This document shows, piece after piece, positions 15,955 through 22,695 of a DNA stretch of 56,968 bases; position 1 is the stretch's first letter; the number at the start of each line of letters is the position of its first letter. The stretch spans positions 1 through 56,968 of the forward strand of contig JBGUKN010000082.1 in the NCBI GenBank assembly GCA_045114455.1. The letters run 5' to 3'. The stretch comes from UBA1732 sp045114455 (GTDB taxonomy: Bacteria > Verrucomicrobiota > Lentisphaeria > Victivallales > UBA1829). The notes below the pieces were generated by a model. The model searched no databases. It was not told the origin of the DNA and saw only the letters and a program-made list of their open reading frames with translations. Both the position numbers and the translations under genes were made by a program.

Positions 15955-15999
15955 ACACGCGGTCCCCGGAATCGATCGTGGTTCCTGGGGCCGTTTCTT
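15955..15999. terminator. Bidirectional terminator after the GT4 gene
   Basis: A 12-position stem (15960-15971 with 15982-15993, one mismatch and one G-U) has TTTCTT on the right and an A7 tract on the left, so it could end transcripts from both sides. Confidence 0.55.
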
Positions 16000-16029
16000 A
16001 TCGTATTTCAATCTTGAGGAAAGCACGCT

Positions 16030-16081
16030 TGGAAAGAAACGGTATTTTGGACTTATCTCAAAAAGACTGTCCAAAATACCG
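16030..16081 (-). terminator. Terminator of the repeat-protein gene
   Basis: A perfect 13-bp inverted repeat pairs 16040-16052 with 16069-16081 (arms CGGTATTTTGGAC and its complement, 16-base loop). On the minus strand TTTCTTTCC follows. It begins 16 bases after the stop codon at 16097. Confidence 0.6.
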
Positions 16082-16096
16082 TGACAGTGGCAATTG

Positions 16097-18376
16097 TTAC
16101 GCGAGCAGACTCTGCCAGCTGTTTTTGTCGTCCAGCTCGGCGAGCGTAGATGCGGAGGCGTCCGCGAGGACATCCGCATCGTATTGGCCGAAGCTCAGGC
16201 TGTCGGTCAATGCGAGGCTGTCGGAGGTCTCCGGCATGTCGAGCGCGGCGGCGTCCGGGGCGGAGAGAAGAGCGGATGTCTCCTGGGCGGACACACTGAC
16301 GACATCCACGTTGTAATACGCGGCGCTGCCTTTCTTTGCGTTCGCAGAGGTCACACCGAGATAGAACTGGCCGCCGGGCGCGGATTTTGCCTTCAGTTCG
16401 AAATCGACCAGCTCGGCAACATTGTCTTTGCTCTTGACCGTCTTGAGCGCTTTCAGCGTTTTGTTCTTCTGGAGACCGTAGATCACAAGGCTGACGTCAT
16501 CCGTAGCGGTGACGGTCAAGGACAACTTCGTCCCGGCGTTCGCGTCAATCCTTACGATATCGCTCACATCTCCGGAGCCGACGAAGTTGATGTAGTCGTC
16601 ATGACAGATCTCTTCATCCCCGGCGAGAATGCCGTCGAGACGAAGCTTGTCACCGGTATGCAGCGCCAGGGCGTTTTCATCCTTCATGACAACTTCATCG
16701 ACCTTTTTGGTCTTGCTGTTGAGGTTGTTCGTGCCGACGTCGCCATCCACATAGAACACGCTGTTCGCATTCAGGTTCACGTTGTAGTATGCATTCTTGC
16801 CTTTTTTCGCGTCCGTGGACTGCACCGCGATAAAGTACTCGCCCTTTTCGAGCACGACCTGCTTGCTCGGAGTGCCGTCGGGCTTTTTTGCCTTGACGCT
16901 GACGGTCAGCTTGCTGCTGGCGACCGCCATTTTCCCGCTGCTGTTCACTTTATAGACGATGAGTTTGGCCGCGCCGCCAGTGGTCTTGGAGATGTCGAAA
17001 CTGAGTTTTGCCGCGCTCTTCAGCTCGATCTTGCGGAAGTCCATGGCGTCGCCGAACCCGACGTAGTTGGTAAAGTTCGTCCCCTCATCGTCCGTGCAGT
17101 CGATGACGGTTTTCGCATCCGTGTCGATCTGAATGGCGCTTTTCCCTTTTTCGAGGAAGCTTTCGTTGATCTCAATCGGCTCGGCATAAAGCACCTTGGA
17201 GTTCCACTTCTCCGTCTGCTTCTTGTCGTACAGATAGTTGTTGTCGCCATTGTCGCAGTCGGTATAGAAGACGCTTTTCGAACTGACCTTCACCGAGTAG
17301 TCCGCATTCGTTCCTTTTTCTGCTTTGAGCGCCTTCACCTGAAGGTAATAATACGTCCCTCTTTCCAGCAGGACGCCGCCGAAAGTGATGTCCTTTCCGT
17401 ATTTGCTTTTCGCGCTGACGGTCTTCGAGGTCACCTTTTTCTGGCCGCCACTGGTCGTCTCCTTGAACAGCGTGATCTTGACCTTGTCGGTCGTATTGAT
17501 CGTAAACGAGTATCTTCCGCTGCAGGCGAAATCGAGCCGGCGCAGGGATAGTGTGTCGCCGAGGCCGACCCAGCCGTTCGGGACAAGGGTGCGGGGTGTG
17601 TCCAGCACCGTCACGGTGTAACGGTCGATATTCGAAACCTGGGCGATGCTGTTATCGTCGTAGTCGGATTTGTAGTAGACTTCTCCTGAGACGGAGAAAG
17701 TGACCGTGTCCGCCGTCTTCTGGCCGTCGGTGCTCAGGACGTACACGGTGTAGGTGCCTTTCGTGAGGAGGAGCTTCTTGTCGCTGAACTTCCCTTTCTT
17801 GACGTTAATGACGGCGAGCACGAGGTTGCTGGAATTGCATATTATCACCTGGGCATTGACTTTTCTTCCCACTTCCGTGCCGGTGAAGTTGCCGGAGAAG
17901 GTGTATTTGCCGTAATCAAGATCGAAGCTCTTCGAAAAATCGAGGCTTTGCGAGGTGCCGCCGTAATAGGCTTGGAAGTGCTTCCCGCGACCGGTATCCT
18001 TCACGCTGAACGTGCTCTGGTAAGTGTTGTCCGAGGTATCCTCTTCCTCCTGACTGACGATCGTCATTTCGAGCGTATGCTCCCCGGCTGAGAAGGACCC
18101 GATATTCAGGTTCGAATATTTCTTGTAGTCGGGCGCCTGGATCGGGTCCAGGTCGAGTGTGCGGAAGAAGTCGCCGTCGATGCAGACGGTCACGGAATAC
18201 GCGCCGGAGAGGCCCTCTCCGTGGTTGGTAGTCGCAAAACTCAGGTAAAGGTTCCAGTAATCGGGGATTGTCTCCGGCTGTACGACGATATCGTCGGGTT
18301 TGATGGGGGCCGTCGAGGTAACCACGCAGTCATACCATTCCAGGGGCGTATAAAAACTCAGGTCGCTTTGAGCCAT
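16097..18376 (-). CDS. Large repeat protein with PPC-like beta domains, possibly secreted without a signal peptide
   Basis: I do not recognise the family with certainty. The 759-residue protein begins MAQSDLSFYTPLEWYD, with no hydrophobic signal peptide; GGAG six bases upstream supports this start. Residues about 15-130 look like a CARDB-type Ig domain. The rest is three or four related blocks of about 150 residues, each with YxVGFGD- or VGSGD-like strings, a KLSF or KLSL strand, and a closing AYYNVxxxxxSVFYxDxD motif, resembling bacterial pre-peptidase C-terminal (PPC) domains. The C-terminus is acidic and Ala/Ser/Leu-rich, ending DDKNSWQSLLA, which could be an uncleaved C-terminal export signal of the type I kind. 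No transporter genes are nearby. Adhesin or surface protein is inference. Confidence 0.65.
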   Translation of the reverse strand: MAQSDLSFYTPLEWYDCVVTSTAPIKPDDIVVQPETIPDYWNLYLSFATTNHGEGLSGAYSVTVCIDGDFFRTLDLDPIQAPDYKKYSNLNIGSFSAGEHTLEMTIVSQEEEDTSDNTYQSTFSVKDTGRGKHFQAYYGGTSQSLDFSKSFDLDYGKYTFSGNFTGTEVGRKVNAQVIICNSSNLVLAVINVKKGKFSDKKLLLTKGTYTVYVLSTDGQKTADTVTFSVSGEVYYKSDYDDNSIAQVSNIDRYTVTVLDTPRTLVPNGWVGLGDTLSLRRLDFACSGRYSFTINTTDKVKITLFKETTSGGQKKVTSKTVSAKSKYGKDITFGGVLLERGTYYYLQVKALKAEKGTNADYSVKVSSKSVFYTDCDNGDNNYLYDKKQTEKWNSKVLYAEPIEINESFLEKGKSAIQIDTDAKTVIDCTDDEGTNFTNYVGFGDAMDFRKIELKSAAKLSFDISKTTGGAAKLIVYKVNSSGKMAVASSKLTVSVKAKKPDGTPSKQVVLEKGEYFIAVQSTDAKKGKNAYYNVNLNANSVFYVDGDVGTNNLNSKTKKVDEVVMKDENALALHTGDKLRLDGILAGDEEICHDDYINFVGSGDVSDIVRIDANAGTKLSLTVTATDDVSLVIYGLQKNKTLKALKTVKSKDNVAELVDFELKAKSAPGGQFYLGVTSANAKKGSAAYYNVDVVSVSAQETSALLSAPDAAALDMPETSDSLALTDSLSFGQYDADVLADASASTLAELDDKNSWQSLLA

Positions 18377-18496
18377 TTTCTTCTCCGTATTGCGTATTGA
18401 AAAATGAAATCGTTGTTTGCCCGAGGCTGGCGTAATGCCGCAGACGAACCGGATGCGCAGTCCGATGCTGCTGTCCGAATTTGTTTGCGACCGGGA

Positions 18497-18649
18497 TCAG
18501 CCGTTGTGCAGGATCATCTGGAATTCATTCCGCGCGTTCTTCATCGCGCAGACGGATTCGCCGATGGCGGCCTCCTCGATGTGAGGTTCTGCTCCAGGAT
18601 ACCGCGGTTGATATGCTGCCGGTACTCTTTTTTATTGCCGGAACATCAT
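18497..18649 (-). pseudogene. Possible decayed small reading frame in the leader of the repeat-protein gene
   Basis: Between the promoter at 18671-18699 and the start at 18376 lie 288 transcribed bases. On the minus strand CTCAAGGAG is followed by ATGATG (18649), then a stop after five codons. A neighbouring frame reads NKKEYRQHINRGILEQN, and the original frame then continues PHIEEAAIGESVCAMKNARNEF to a stop at 18497. The pieces look like one protein of about 50 residues broken by two frameshifts. It could instead be a structured leader with no coding role. Confidence 0.3.
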
Positions 18650-18670
18650 CTCCTTGAGGAGTTAATGAAT

Positions 18671-18699
18671 AATATACATTCACTCGCATCCATTTGCAA
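18671..18699 (-). promoter_or_regulatory. Promoter upstream of the repeat-protein gene
   Basis: Minus-strand TTGCAA (complement of 18694-18699), a 17-base spacer and TATATT (complement of 18671-18676) preceded by ATG. It leaves a leader of nearly 290 bases. Confidence 0.55.
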
Positions 18700-18904
18700 G
18701 TCAAAAGCTTCTTTTTGAAATAAAACTTGTTGATGTCCGGCCGGCGTAGTGGGTTCGAAATCAGCGCTTCTCCTATGGATTCGAGCCATCGTCCTTCTTT
18801 TGAGGGGAGAAACCACTCAGCTCTCAGTTTTCTTCAACTTTTTCTCGGCACGAAACCTCGTCCTCGCAAAGTTTTCCGGCATAATCGGAGAAGATAAAAG
18901 CAAG
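18700..18904. other. Intergenic stretch, nothing recognised
   Basis: A short plus-strand frame here begins MGSKSALLLW but has no ribosome binding site and runs into the direct repeat, so I do not call it. No hairpin or promoter stands out. Confidence 0.4.
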
Positions 18905-19021
18905 GATTCTCTTCGGAGAAAAAGAGAAAGATAATAATCGTTCGTTAAGCTTGGCTTTTTGATAGGGTAGCGAGAAATGAAAAAAGCACCGTTGCGAGGA
19001 CAACGATGCTGAAATACAAAA
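18905..19021. repeat. Direct repeat, copy A (partner at 21087-21204)
   Basis: About 117 bases align with 21087-21204 at roughly 80 percent identity. The core GGAGAAAAAGAGAAAGATAA and the next 16 bases match with a single difference, and the end GACAACGATGCTGAAATACA is shared exactly. The repeat includes a minus-strand terminator hairpin. The pair brackets the esterase gene. Confidence 0.8.
18980..19009 (-). terminator. Terminator hairpin inside repeat copy A
   Basis: On the minus strand a 9-bp stem (19001-19009 with 18986-18994, one G-U) is followed by six T. It is a second terminator behind the one at 19018-19050. Confidence 0.65.
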
Positions 19022-19050
19022 AAGACCAAGTCCGATAGGAGATGGTCTTT
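19018..19050 (-). terminator. Terminator of the esterase gene
   Basis: An 8-bp stem, AAAGACCA with TGGTCTTT (19021-19028/19043-19050), is followed on the minus strand by further T residues. It lies 29 bases after the esterase stop. Confidence 0.65.
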
Positions 19051-19078
19051 GAATGGCTGATTGCGTTTTGATGTCAGA

Positions 19079-20590
19079 TTATTTCTTCGGCTTCAGATAC
19101 TTGTCAAAGAATTCGATGATGTGCTTGACGTTCTTTTCTTCGAAGAAACGGGCGTTTTCGTGAGTCGCACCTTCGAAGATTTCAAAAACGACCTTGTCCT
19201 TGCCGATGTATTTGGTAACGGTCTCCGCAAATTCCCTGGAGGAACCGAGCGGGACAGTTGTATCCACGGTTCCATGCTGGATCAGGAAGCCCGGCGCCGT
19301 CTTGGGATCAAGCGTATGGGCATACATGCCGGGATCGGCGAGCTGAACAGGAGTGGGATCGGTTTCACGGGCTGTGCTGATCGGAACGCCCACAAAGGTG
19401 CTGTAGAAGCTTCCTTCTCCGTCGTATCCCATTTGCAGGTTGCCTGCTACCTGGGCTTCATCTCTGCCCTGCTGTTCCGCAGTGAGACCATTCATCGGAC
19501 CGAAGAGATCGACAACGGCCTGAACGGAGGAGGAATACTCGGCGTTATCGGCTATGTCGCCCATCAGGAGCCCCTTCAGGTTGCTGGTGGTTCCAAGCAT
19601 ACCTGCCATGTGTCCGCCTGAAGAGTCGCCAATCGTGCCGATGTGATCGGCATCTATGCCGTATTCCTTCGCATGAGCGCGAATCCAGCGGACAGCGGCC
19701 TTGGCATCATTGATCTGACGCGGGAAGATCGCTTCGTTGGTAAGACGATAGTTGAGGGCAAAGACGGCATAACCGGCTTTGACCAGCTGATCGGTCAAAT
19801 AGGTGTTGTTGCCGCGGGCGCTGCCCATCCACCAGGCTCCGCCGTGGATAAAGAGAATGGCCGGAACTTTCTGACCTTCCTTGATCTCAGGCAAATAAGC
19901 ATCCATGTACTGAGCGTCGGAGGCATCGGCCAGATATTTGATGTCGGCGATCTGCTTCGTGCCGATCGGTTTGCCGTTGTGCTTCATAACGCCGTTTCCT
20001 CCGCCCATGCCGAACATGCTTCTTCCTGATCCGGACTTCTTCAAAGGCTCAATGTCCTTCCATTCCTTCTTGGCCGCATCCCAGAGAGAACAGACCGGAC
20101 ATTTCTTGTCGGCGGTACAGAGATCGACCTTGACATAGGTCGGACCATCTGCGTTATATCCTTTCGGGAGCTGGCTGCCCTTGTCCGGTTTTGCTTCCTG
20201 CTGCTGGCCTCCGGGAGCGCCGCCCATTCCGGGGAAGCCGCCGAAGCCGCCCATCATCGGGAACCCGCCTTGACCACCACCGACGCCGCCGAAGCCGTCG
20301 CCTCCGGAGCCGCCCTGACTATTCTGGTCCTGACGATACGGACGCTCACCGGCTTGACCCGCCTGCCTCTGCGGACGCTGACCGCCGTCGATGCCGCCCT
20401 GGCTGTCCTGGCCCTGACGACGCGAACGCTGACCGTTTTGACCAGCCTGCCTCTGCGAACGTTGACCGCTGCTGAAACCGCCCCTAGGAGCACCGGCCAT
20501 ACCACGGGGTGCAGCGTTTTGGGCAATGAGAGTTGTGGAAACAAGGCATGTCGCGAGAGTTCCGGCAAGAATCAATTTTGTTGTGTTCAT
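19079..20590 (-). CDS. Secreted alpha/beta-hydrolase, carbohydrate esterase-like (BD-FAE type)
   Basis: The 503-residue protein has a signal peptide (1 to about 23, ending STTLIAQN). A disordered Gly/Gln/Arg-rich region to about 135 is built of RxxRQxGQ-like units. A short Cys-bearing stretch (CTADKKCPVC) precedes the hydrolase domain. That domain has the oxyanion motif HGGAWW, the nucleophile in GDSSGGH (S323), a charge-relay Asp in HGTVDTTVP and the His in ATHENARFF, as in bifunctional feruloyl/acetyl esterases. It probably removes ester groups from plant glycans outside the cytoplasm. GGAAGGA six bases before the ATG fixes the start. The gene is lower in GC than its surroundings and lies between two copies of a direct repeat, which fits acquisition as a module. 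Confidence 0.85.
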   Translation of the reverse strand: MNTTKLILAGTLATCLVSTTLIAQNAAPRGMAGAPRGGFSSGQRSQRQAGQNGQRSRRQGQDSQGGIDGGQRPQRQAGQAGERPYRQDQNSQGGSGGDGFGGVGGGQGGFPMMGGFGGFPGMGGAPGGQQQEAKPDKGSQLPKGYNADGPTYVKVDLCTADKKCPVCSLWDAAKKEWKDIEPLKKSGSGRSMFGMGGGNGVMKHNGKPIGTKQIADIKYLADASDAQYMDAYLPEIKEGQKVPAILFIHGGAWWMGSARGNNTYLTDQLVKAGYAVFALNYRLTNEAIFPRQINDAKAAVRWIRAHAKEYGIDADHIGTIGDSSGGHMAGMLGTTSNLKGLLMGDIADNAEYSSSVQAVVDLFGPMNGLTAEQQGRDEAQVAGNLQMGYDGEGSFYSTFVGVPISTARETDPTPVQLADPGMYAHTLDPKTAPGFLIQHGTVDTTVPLGSSREFAETVTKYIGKDKVVFEIFEGATHENARFFEEKNVKHIIEFFDKYLKPKK

Positions 20591-20651
20591 GTTATCCTTC
20601 CGTGGTGTCTGGGGCTAAAGTACGATTAACGGATTATTTCATTCAGAAAGT

Positions 20652-20680
20652 ACGATACTCCGTTGCATGGTAAAATTCAA
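20652..20680 (-). promoter_or_regulatory. Promoter of the esterase gene
   Basis: Minus-strand TTGAAT (complement of 20675-20680), a 17-base spacer and TATCGT (complement of 20652-20657). The string TCGTACTTT occurs twice just downstream. Confidence 0.45.
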
Positions 20681-21086
20681 GTGCTGGAAAGAACAAAAAT
20701 CAATTTATTCGAAAAAGCGATTCTCCGTTTTTGGGCGGAGAGCTTTGCCGAAAGCGGGAGAAAAGGAGAGGACACCTTTCGTGTTTTGTCCCAATCCGCA
20801 CCATGTTCAAAATCCGAGGTTAGGAACACGTTTCGAAACCGTTTGTGGCCGTTTTTATGCAAATCAGCACGTGTTCCCACTCTCACTTTTGAGGTTAAAG
20901 CGGATTGTTGGGCCCGGCAGAAATGCAACTTTTAGAAACGCGCTGTATTTTCGATACATGGTTGTTCTCATAGAATCAGCGCGGATTCTCCGTTTGAGTT
21001 CAAATTTGTCAGTGGTCGCGTCCACTCAAAAACGTAGAATTTCCGCGAAGGCGGGTCCGGGAAGGCTCCGAGAAAGCGCGAATTAG
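20681..21086. other. Intergenic stretch between the esterase and repeat copy B
   Basis: A plus-strand frame from ATG 20667 (139 codons) covers this stretch. It has no ribosome binding site, overlaps the esterase promoter and has basic, erratic composition, so I do not call it. The sequence is AT-richer than average and contains several versions of GATTCTCCGTTT. Confidence 0.4.
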
Positions 21087-21204
21087 AATTCTCCACGGAG
21101 AAAAAGAGAAAGATAATAATCGTGCGTTAAGCTCGAATTTCAAGGAGTTTAGCGAGAAATAAAAAAAGCACCGTTGAGGAGACAACGATGCTGAAATACA
21201 AAAC
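21087..21204. repeat. Direct repeat, copy B (partner at 18905-19021)
   Basis: This copy lies immediately downstream of tRNA-Pro(CGG) in the direction of that tRNA and includes its terminator. The alignment with copy A stops a few bases short of the tRNA CCA. Copy A is not next to a tRNA. Confidence 0.8.
21160..21191 (-). terminator. Terminator of tRNA-Pro(CGG)
   Basis: A 9-bp stem (21183-21191 with 21168-21176, one G-U) is followed on the minus strand by seven T, 16 bases after the tRNA CCA. Confidence 0.75.
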
Positions 21205-21206
21205 AA

Positions 21207-21284
21207 TGGTCGGGGCGACTGGATTCGAACCAGCGACCTCTAAGTCCCGAACCTAGCGCTCCAACCAGACTGAGCTACGCCCCG
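21207..21284 (-). tRNA. tRNA-Pro (CGG)
   Basis: The minus strand folds with acceptor CGGGGCG/CGCCCCG, anticodon loop TTCGGGA (anticodon CGG) on a 5-bp stem with one G-U pair, T-loop TTCGAAT, discriminator A and an encoded CCA (complement of 21207-21209). Confidence 0.95.
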
Positions 21285-21302
21285 AAATGTTCGAATGAAT
21301 TT

Positions 21303-21330
21303 AATGTACACCGCTTTTCCGAAAAGTCAA
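21303..21330 (-). promoter_or_regulatory. tRNA-Pro(CGG) promoter
   Basis: Minus-strand TTGACT (complement of 21325-21330), a 16-base spacer and TACATT (complement of 21303-21308). Confidence 0.6.
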
Positions 21331-21666
21331 ACCGGAATCGGAAAAAAAGCGCACTTTTTCAGGGCAGGGACGGTTCCCCGGCAACATCAACGCCGGATGT
21401 CCGGTCATGATACGGGGTGAAAAACGGGAAAGACAGGATATGACGCAGCCTGCGCATGCTTTCCCCCTGCGGATGCAAAGGGCAGGGGGAAACGCGTCCG
21501 GCGCGCTCGAGAGCTCAGGCTTCGTCGGCAAGAACGAAAAGGCTATGCTGCATAAAACAAAAAGAGAGGCAGCTTCCCAGGGGGAATCGTTTTGCACCGA
21601 TTTGATTGGCGTTCCACGTAAAATGAAGAGAGCGGACGGATCGAATGTCCTGCGGCGGGCAGGCGC
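21331..21666. other. Intergenic stretch with a G/C-rich hairpin
   Basis: No gene is supported. A perfect 11-bp inverted repeat pairs 21460-21470 with 21482-21492 (arms TTTCCCCCTGC and complement, 11-base loop), without a clear T-tract. Its position after the LPS-kinase-like stop suggests transcript-end processing, but this is a guess. Confidence 0.4.
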
Positions 21667-22497
21667 TTACTCCGCGGAACCGCCGTTTACGACGTCGAAG
21701 ACTTTTCCGTGACGGGTATAGGCGGAGAGACGCTGTTCGAGCTCCGCCAGCGTGAACGGACCGTCCGGGATGGCCGCGTGGTAGGCCGCAAGAAACTCCC
21801 TCGCTTCATCAGCGGGAAGTTTCAGGTCAAGCAGCGGCGTGTACAGATCGAAGAGCAGGAACCATTTCATCGTCCACAGGAACCGTGTCTTGCACCGTGC
21901 CACGTCGATGAAAAAGATCTCCATCGACTCCGGCGTGTCTCCCCGGTACAGGATGTTCCGCGGGTGCAGCGCCTTGTGGAAGAATCCGTGCCGGTGCATT
22001 TTCGCGATTTCCGGGGCGATCAGCATGCAGTAGCGCCGCCGCATCGCCACATTGCCGCGCAGTCTGCCGCCCGGCATGAAGTCGAGCCCGTTGCGCGTGT
22101 TTTCGATGAACCGCGTGATGATGAAGGAGTTTTCGAGTTTCCAGTGATATTTGCGCGTTTCGCCGAACGCCAGGACCTCGCCCGCGGGGATGTCCATGCG
22201 GCGGATCGCCTGGTAATTGCGCCATTCGCGGCCGGGATGCGACAGGTGCAGGATGTACCGGTTCGGAGCCTTTCCCTCGCAGTTCTTGTATGCCACGGCG
22301 CCGCGTCCGTTCGGGAGCTCAATGCGCCAGACCTGTTTCCCGCTGCTGTCCGTCAGCAGATTGCCCGCGTTTCTCGCCTCCGGGTGTGCCTGGATCCATG
22401 CAAGATCCTCCTCGAAACCTTCGGCGCACCAGTTGGCCGGATAGAGAAAGCGCAGCGGCAGGCGCCACGTGGAAAGCGGATCGGAAAAAATGTTCAT
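21667..22497 (-). CDS. Lipopolysaccharide kinase (InaA/WaaP/KdkA)-like protein lacking the catalytic Asp
   Basis: The 276-residue protein has the layout of the LPS/Kdo kinase family, small single-domain relatives of protein kinases that phosphorylate core sugars at the inner membrane. The N-lobe includes GAVAYKNCEG with a candidate ATP-binding Lys. The hinge region reads FIITRFIENTRNG. The catalytic loop reads HRHGFFHKALHPRNIL; the family pattern H-x-D-L-H-x-x-N here has Ala (A176) in place of the catalytic Asp, while H174 and N181 remain. The metal-binding D198 is present in FFIDVARC. It may therefore be inactive, or use another base. ATG 22497 is chosen over an upstream frame that lacks a start signal; a promoter lies at 22562. 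LPS core is the expected context, since kdsD also occurs in the window. Confidence 0.7.
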   Translation of the reverse strand: MNIFSDPLSTWRLPLRFLYPANWCAEGFEEDLAWIQAHPEARNAGNLLTDSSGKQVWRIELPNGRGAVAYKNCEGKAPNRYILHLSHPGREWRNYQAIRRMDIPAGEVLAFGETRKYHWKLENSFIITRFIENTRNGLDFMPGGRLRGNVAMRRRYCMLIAPEIAKMHRHGFFHKALHPRNILYRGDTPESMEIFFIDVARCKTRFLWTMKWFLLFDLYTPLLDLKLPADEAREFLAAYHAAIPDGPFTLAELEQRLSAYTRHGKVFDVVNGGSAE

Positions 22498-22561
22498 GCC
22501 TGATTCTTCTGTTGAATTCGGACGCCGGGCCGTTTTGCGGATGCGTCCGGCGTATGCTTTT

Positions 22562-22590
22562 AAAATATCTCCAAAACGCGCATTATGCAA
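22562..22590 (-). promoter_or_regulatory. Promoter of the LPS-kinase-like gene
   Basis: Minus-strand TTGCAT (complement of 22585-22590), a 17-base spacer and TATTTT (complement of 22562-22567). Confidence 0.5.
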
Positions 22591-22611
22591 ACTTTTTCCG
22601 ATGATTTGAGA

Positions 22612-22658
22612 GAAAAAACGGGAAAACTCCGCCCGGCATGAACCGGAACGGAGTTTTC
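22612..22658 (-). terminator. Terminator of the acetylxylan-esterase-like gene
   Basis: A perfect 10-bp stem pairs GAAAACTCCG (22622-22631) with CGGAGTTTTC (22649-22658). On the minus strand CCGTTTTTT follows. It lies 37 bases after the stop. Confidence 0.7.
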
Positions 22659-22695
22659 GGATCGTGTTTCCGCAGACAGGGCTGCCGGGAGCCGT

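Noticed and set aside
18404..18934. Two short plus-strand frames as genes
   Set aside because: They are antisense to the leader of the repeat-protein gene or lie in the repeat, and have no start signals.
20667..21086. A 139-codon frame as a gene
   Set aside because: It overlaps the esterase promoter, has no ribosome binding site, and shows no recognisable family or sensible composition.
18905..21284. A tRNA-integrated genomic island with attL and attR
   Set aside because: No integrase or phage gene is present, the segment is only about 2.2 kb, and the repeat does not include the tRNA 3' end.
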